7,702 bases of DNA from Archangium sp. (GTDB lineage Bacteria > Myxococcota > Myxococcia > Myxococcales > Myxococcaceae): the NCBI GenBank assembly GCA_016793585.1, contig JAEUJR010000708.1:1-7702 (forward strand), read 5' to 3'. Shown here piece by piece: positions 5,771 to 7,702 of the stretch (positions within the stretch are counted from its first letter, which is position 1; each line of letters begins with the position of its first letter). Both the position numbers and the translations under genes were made by a program. Below the pieces are notes generated by a model that saw only the letters and a list, made by a program, of their open reading frames with translations, was not told the origin of the DNA and searched no databases.

Positions 5771-6616
5771 ATGAGACGCGCCCTGTTCACGCTCACGCTC
5801 CTGGCGTCGCTCGCCTTCGGCCAGAACCAGCCCGAAGAGGAGTGGCAGCGCCTGCCCAACGCCCCCAAGGAGCCGGCGCCCGCGCCCCTCACGACGCCCC
5901 CGCCCGCGCCGCCGTCGGTCATCGAGCCGCTCCCCAGCGCACCACCGCCGCCAGCGACGTCACCTTCCGTCTCGCCCGATCTCCGCGCCCGGCTGCGCGC
6001 CCGCGAGCAGCCCAACACGGTGTCGATGTTCGGCGCCCCGGCGCTCGGCCAGTGGAAACGCGGCCAGGCCTTCGTGCTGGGCTTCCCCGTGTTCCAGCTG
6101 CGCGCCAGCATCGGCGTGCTCGAGAACCTCGACCTGGGCGTCGGTTACGACTCGTTTTACCTGTTGATGAACGAGGTGCGCCTGCTGGTGAAGTACGGCT
6201 TCGGCAAGGGCCCCGGCGTGAACTTCGCGCTCGCGTTCGAGGGCGGCGGAGCGCTCTTCAACCAGCGCGCGAGCAAAGAGACGCGTGGCACCCGGTGGAT
6301 CAGCGGGCGGCGGAACTTCAACTTCGTGCCCGGCTTCATTCTCTCGTACCAGGGCTCGTCGTTGCGGGCGGCGCGGCTGTTCGCCGACCTGCGGTACATG
6401 CTCACCGTCGACACCGAGCCGTTCGCCACCACGCCGCTGCAGGGCGTGCCCGCGACGTTCCTGCTGGGCCACAACATTCTCTCGAAGTTCGGCGCCGAGC
6501 TGCCGCTCTCGGAGCGCACCAGCTTTCTCTTCTCGCTCGGCCTCGACATTCACCTGAGGCCCGACGACAGCGCGGTCATGCCGTCGGTCGCGGTGGGCCT
6601 CATCACGGGTTTCTGA
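5771..6616 (+). CDS. Small outer-membrane beta-barrel protein with Pro-rich linker
   Basis: A 281-residue exported protein. The signal peptide (MRRALFTLTLLASLAFG) probably ends at AFG|Q (17/18). Residues about 29-70 are a Pro/Ala-rich, probably disordered linker. Residues about 83-281 alternate polar and hydrophobic residues as amphipathic strands (e.g. GQAFVLGFPVFQLRASIGV, NLDLGVGYDSFYLLM, RLLVKYGFG, VNFALAFEGG, SFLFSLGLDIHL). The chain ends VAVGLITGF with a C-terminal Phe, as expected for the BAM recognition signal of outer-membrane barrels. The barrel portion of about 200 residues would fit roughly 8-10 strands. The function is unknown; I cannot assign it to a named porin or OmpA-type family. 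The ATG at 5771 directly precedes the signal peptide; the nearby GA-rich sequence is only a weak ribosome-binding site. An intrinsic terminator lies just upstream, so it probably has its own promoter or relies on read-through. Confidence 0.85.
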   Translation: MRRALFTLTLLASLAFGQNQPEEEWQRLPNAPKEPAPAPLTTPPPAPPSVIEPLPSAPPPPATSPSVSPDLRARLRAREQPNTVSMFGAPALGQWKRGQAFVLGFPVFQLRASIGVLENLDLGVGYDSFYLLMNEVRLLVKYGFGKGPGVNFALAFEGGGALFNQRASKETRGTRWISGRRNFNFVPGFILSYQGSSLRAARLFADLRYMLTVDTEPFATTPLQGVPATFLLGHNILSKFGAELPLSERTSFLFSLGLDIHLRPDDSAVMPSVAVGLITGF

Positions 6617-6676
6617 CGCGCGCCTTCGTGATGCGGGTCGACCTCGAGGTGGGTGCAGGGCTAAGCAGCCGACTCC

Positions 6677-7681
6677 ATGAAGAAAGCGACCGTCTTCGGT
6701 GCAGGCAGCTTCGGTACGGCCATCGCCTCGGTGCTGGCGCACACCTTCGACGAGGTCGTTCTCTGGGGGCGTGACCCGGCCACCATCGCCGCGCTCAACG
6801 AGCAGCACGAGAACCCGGGGTACCTGCCGGGGCTGAAGCTCTCACCGAAGATTCGCGGCACCACCGATCTGCAGGCCGCAGCCGAAGGCGCCGAGCTGGT
6901 CGCGGTCGCCACGCCGTCTCAGGCCACGCGCGATCTCATGTCGAAGGTCGCCACCTTCGTGCCCTCGCACGTGCCCGTCGTCTCGGTGGCCAAGGGCATC
7001 GAGAACGAGACGCTGCTGACGATGACCGAGGTGCTCGAGCAGTGCCTGCCCGAGTCGTACCACCCGAGCATCGCCGTGCTGTCGGGCCCCAGCTTCGCGA
7101 AGGAGATGGTGCTGGGCATGCCCACCGTCGTCACCATCGCCTCGCGGTGGGAGAAGACGGCCAAGAAGGCGCAGGCGCTGTTCTCGAGCGAGAAGTTCCG
7201 CGCGTACACCTCGACCGACGTGGTGGGGGTGCAGGTCGGCGGCAGCCTCAAGAACGTCATCGCCATCGCGGCCGGCATGGGCGACGGCATGGGCCTGGGC
7301 CACAACACCCGCGCCGCCATCATCACGCGCGGCCTCGCCGAGATCTCCCGCATCGCCATGCGCATGGGCGCGAACCCGCTCACGCTCTCGGGCCTCGCCG
7401 GCATGGGCGACCTGGTGCTCACCTGCACCGGCGAGCTCTCGCGAAACCGGAAGGTTGGCATGGAGCTCGGCAAGGGCCGCTCGCTCGACGAGATTCTCAA
7501 AGAGATGAAGCAGGTCGCCGAAGGCGTGAAGACGGCGAAGAGCGCGAAGGATCTCTCGACGAAGCTCGGCGTCGAGCTGCCGATCTGCGATCAGGTCTAT
7601 CGAATTGCGTACGAAGGCAAGAGCCCGAAGGCCGCGGTGCTCGACCTCATGGTGAGAAGCCCGAAGTCGGAGCTGGTGTGA
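6677..7681 (+). CDS. gpsA: NAD(P)+-dependent glycerol-3-phosphate dehydrogenase
   Basis: A cytoplasmic enzyme that reduces dihydroxyacetone phosphate to sn-glycerol-3-phosphate, the backbone precursor of phospholipids. The 334-residue length is normal for GpsA. The N-terminal Rossmann domain has the dinucleotide motif GAGSFGTA (8-15) and WGRD (30-33), and Lys106 lies in VSVAKGIE. LSGPSFAKE (135-143) is a family signature. The C-terminal helical domain contains the catalytic Lys192 in GGSLKNVIAIAAG, followed by GLGHNTRAAIITRGL and LAGMGDLVLTC (240-250), with SRNRKVG after it. Nothing is missing. It follows the outer-membrane protein gene by 60 bp without a visible terminator, so co-transcription is possible. 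The ATG at 6677 gives a complete Rossmann start; no strong Shine-Dalgarno sequence is visible. Another coding start follows 2 bp after its stop. Confidence 0.97.
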   Translation: MKKATVFGAGSFGTAIASVLAHTFDEVVLWGRDPATIAALNEQHENPGYLPGLKLSPKIRGTTDLQAAAEGAELVAVATPSQATRDLMSKVATFVPSHVPVVSVAKGIENETLLTMTEVLEQCLPESYHPSIAVLSGPSFAKEMVLGMPTVVTIASRWEKTAKKAQALFSSEKFRAYTSTDVVGVQVGGSLKNVIAIAAGMGDGMGLGHNTRAAIITRGLAEISRIAMRMGANPLTLSGLAGMGDLVLTCTGELSRNRKVGMELGKGRSLDEILKEMKQVAEGVKTAKSAKDLSTKLGVELPICDQVYRIAYEGKSPKAAVLDLMVRSPKSELV

Positions 7682-7683
7682 AC

Positions 7684-7702
7684 ATGAACTCTCGTTTCCT
7701 GT
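7684..7702 (+). CDS. Start of a further gene (truncated by window edge)
   Basis: An ATG two bases after the gpsA stop opens a frame reading MNSRFL to the window end. The tight spacing suggests a downstream gene translated together with gpsA. Only six codons are visible, so neither the gene nor its function can be confirmed. Confidence 0.4.

Noticed and set aside
6641..6650. Perfect 10-bp palindrome ACCTCGAGGT between the barrel gene and gpsA
   Set aside because: It has no loop and no T-tract, so it is not a terminator. A single palindrome of this length is not enough to call a regulatory site in GC-rich DNA.

Overview
The window is high-GC, with dense genes and a strong G/C bias at third codon positions. 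An FHA protein, a two-component pair, a haem-binding lipoprotein and a lipoprotein-like small gene sit close together. This gene mix and codon use suggest a Myxococcota-type (deltaproteobacterial) chromosome. That is an inference from style; no taxonomic marker gene is present. I see no transposon, phage, CRISPR array, tRNA or rRNA.

Left part (1-1164). Two minus-strand genes run off the left edge: an 86-residue hypothetical gene (323-583), then a truncated Cys/His-rich secreted or lipoprotein gene (1-254) whose visible C-terminal part resembles the start of a DUF4920-type domain. A gap of about 50 bp, rich in short CACG/CGTG inverted repeats, separates them from a divergent FHA-domain gene (634-1164).

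Centre (1146-3374). A minus-strand operon encodes a membrane histidine kinase (1863-3374) and, 27 bp downstream, an OmpR/PhoB-type response regulator (1146-1835). The 3' end of the regulator gene overlaps the 3' end of the FHA gene by 19 bp in a convergent arrangement. The kinase has a periplasmic sensor region of about 200 residues that I do not recognise, and no visible HAMP domain.

Right part (3375-7702). A 291-bp intergenic region contains one candidate sigma-54 (-24/-12) element. It separates the kinase from a divergent 673-residue lipoprotein that joins a YVTN/YncE-like beta-propeller to a di-haem cytochrome c peroxidase/MauG-like module with two CSTCH motifs. A clear intrinsic terminator follows. 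Next come a small outer-membrane beta-barrel protein with a proline-rich N-terminal linker (5771-6616), gpsA (6677-7681) and the first codons of another gene (7684-7702).

How they may work together. The kinase senses something in the periplasm and signals to the regulator. The divergent periplasmic haem lipoprotein is a plausible but unproven target. gpsA supplies sn-glycerol-3-phosphate for phospholipid synthesis and looks like a housekeeping neighbour. The least ordinary item is the propeller-plus-di-haem lipoprotein, whose second haem domain contains no methionine at all.
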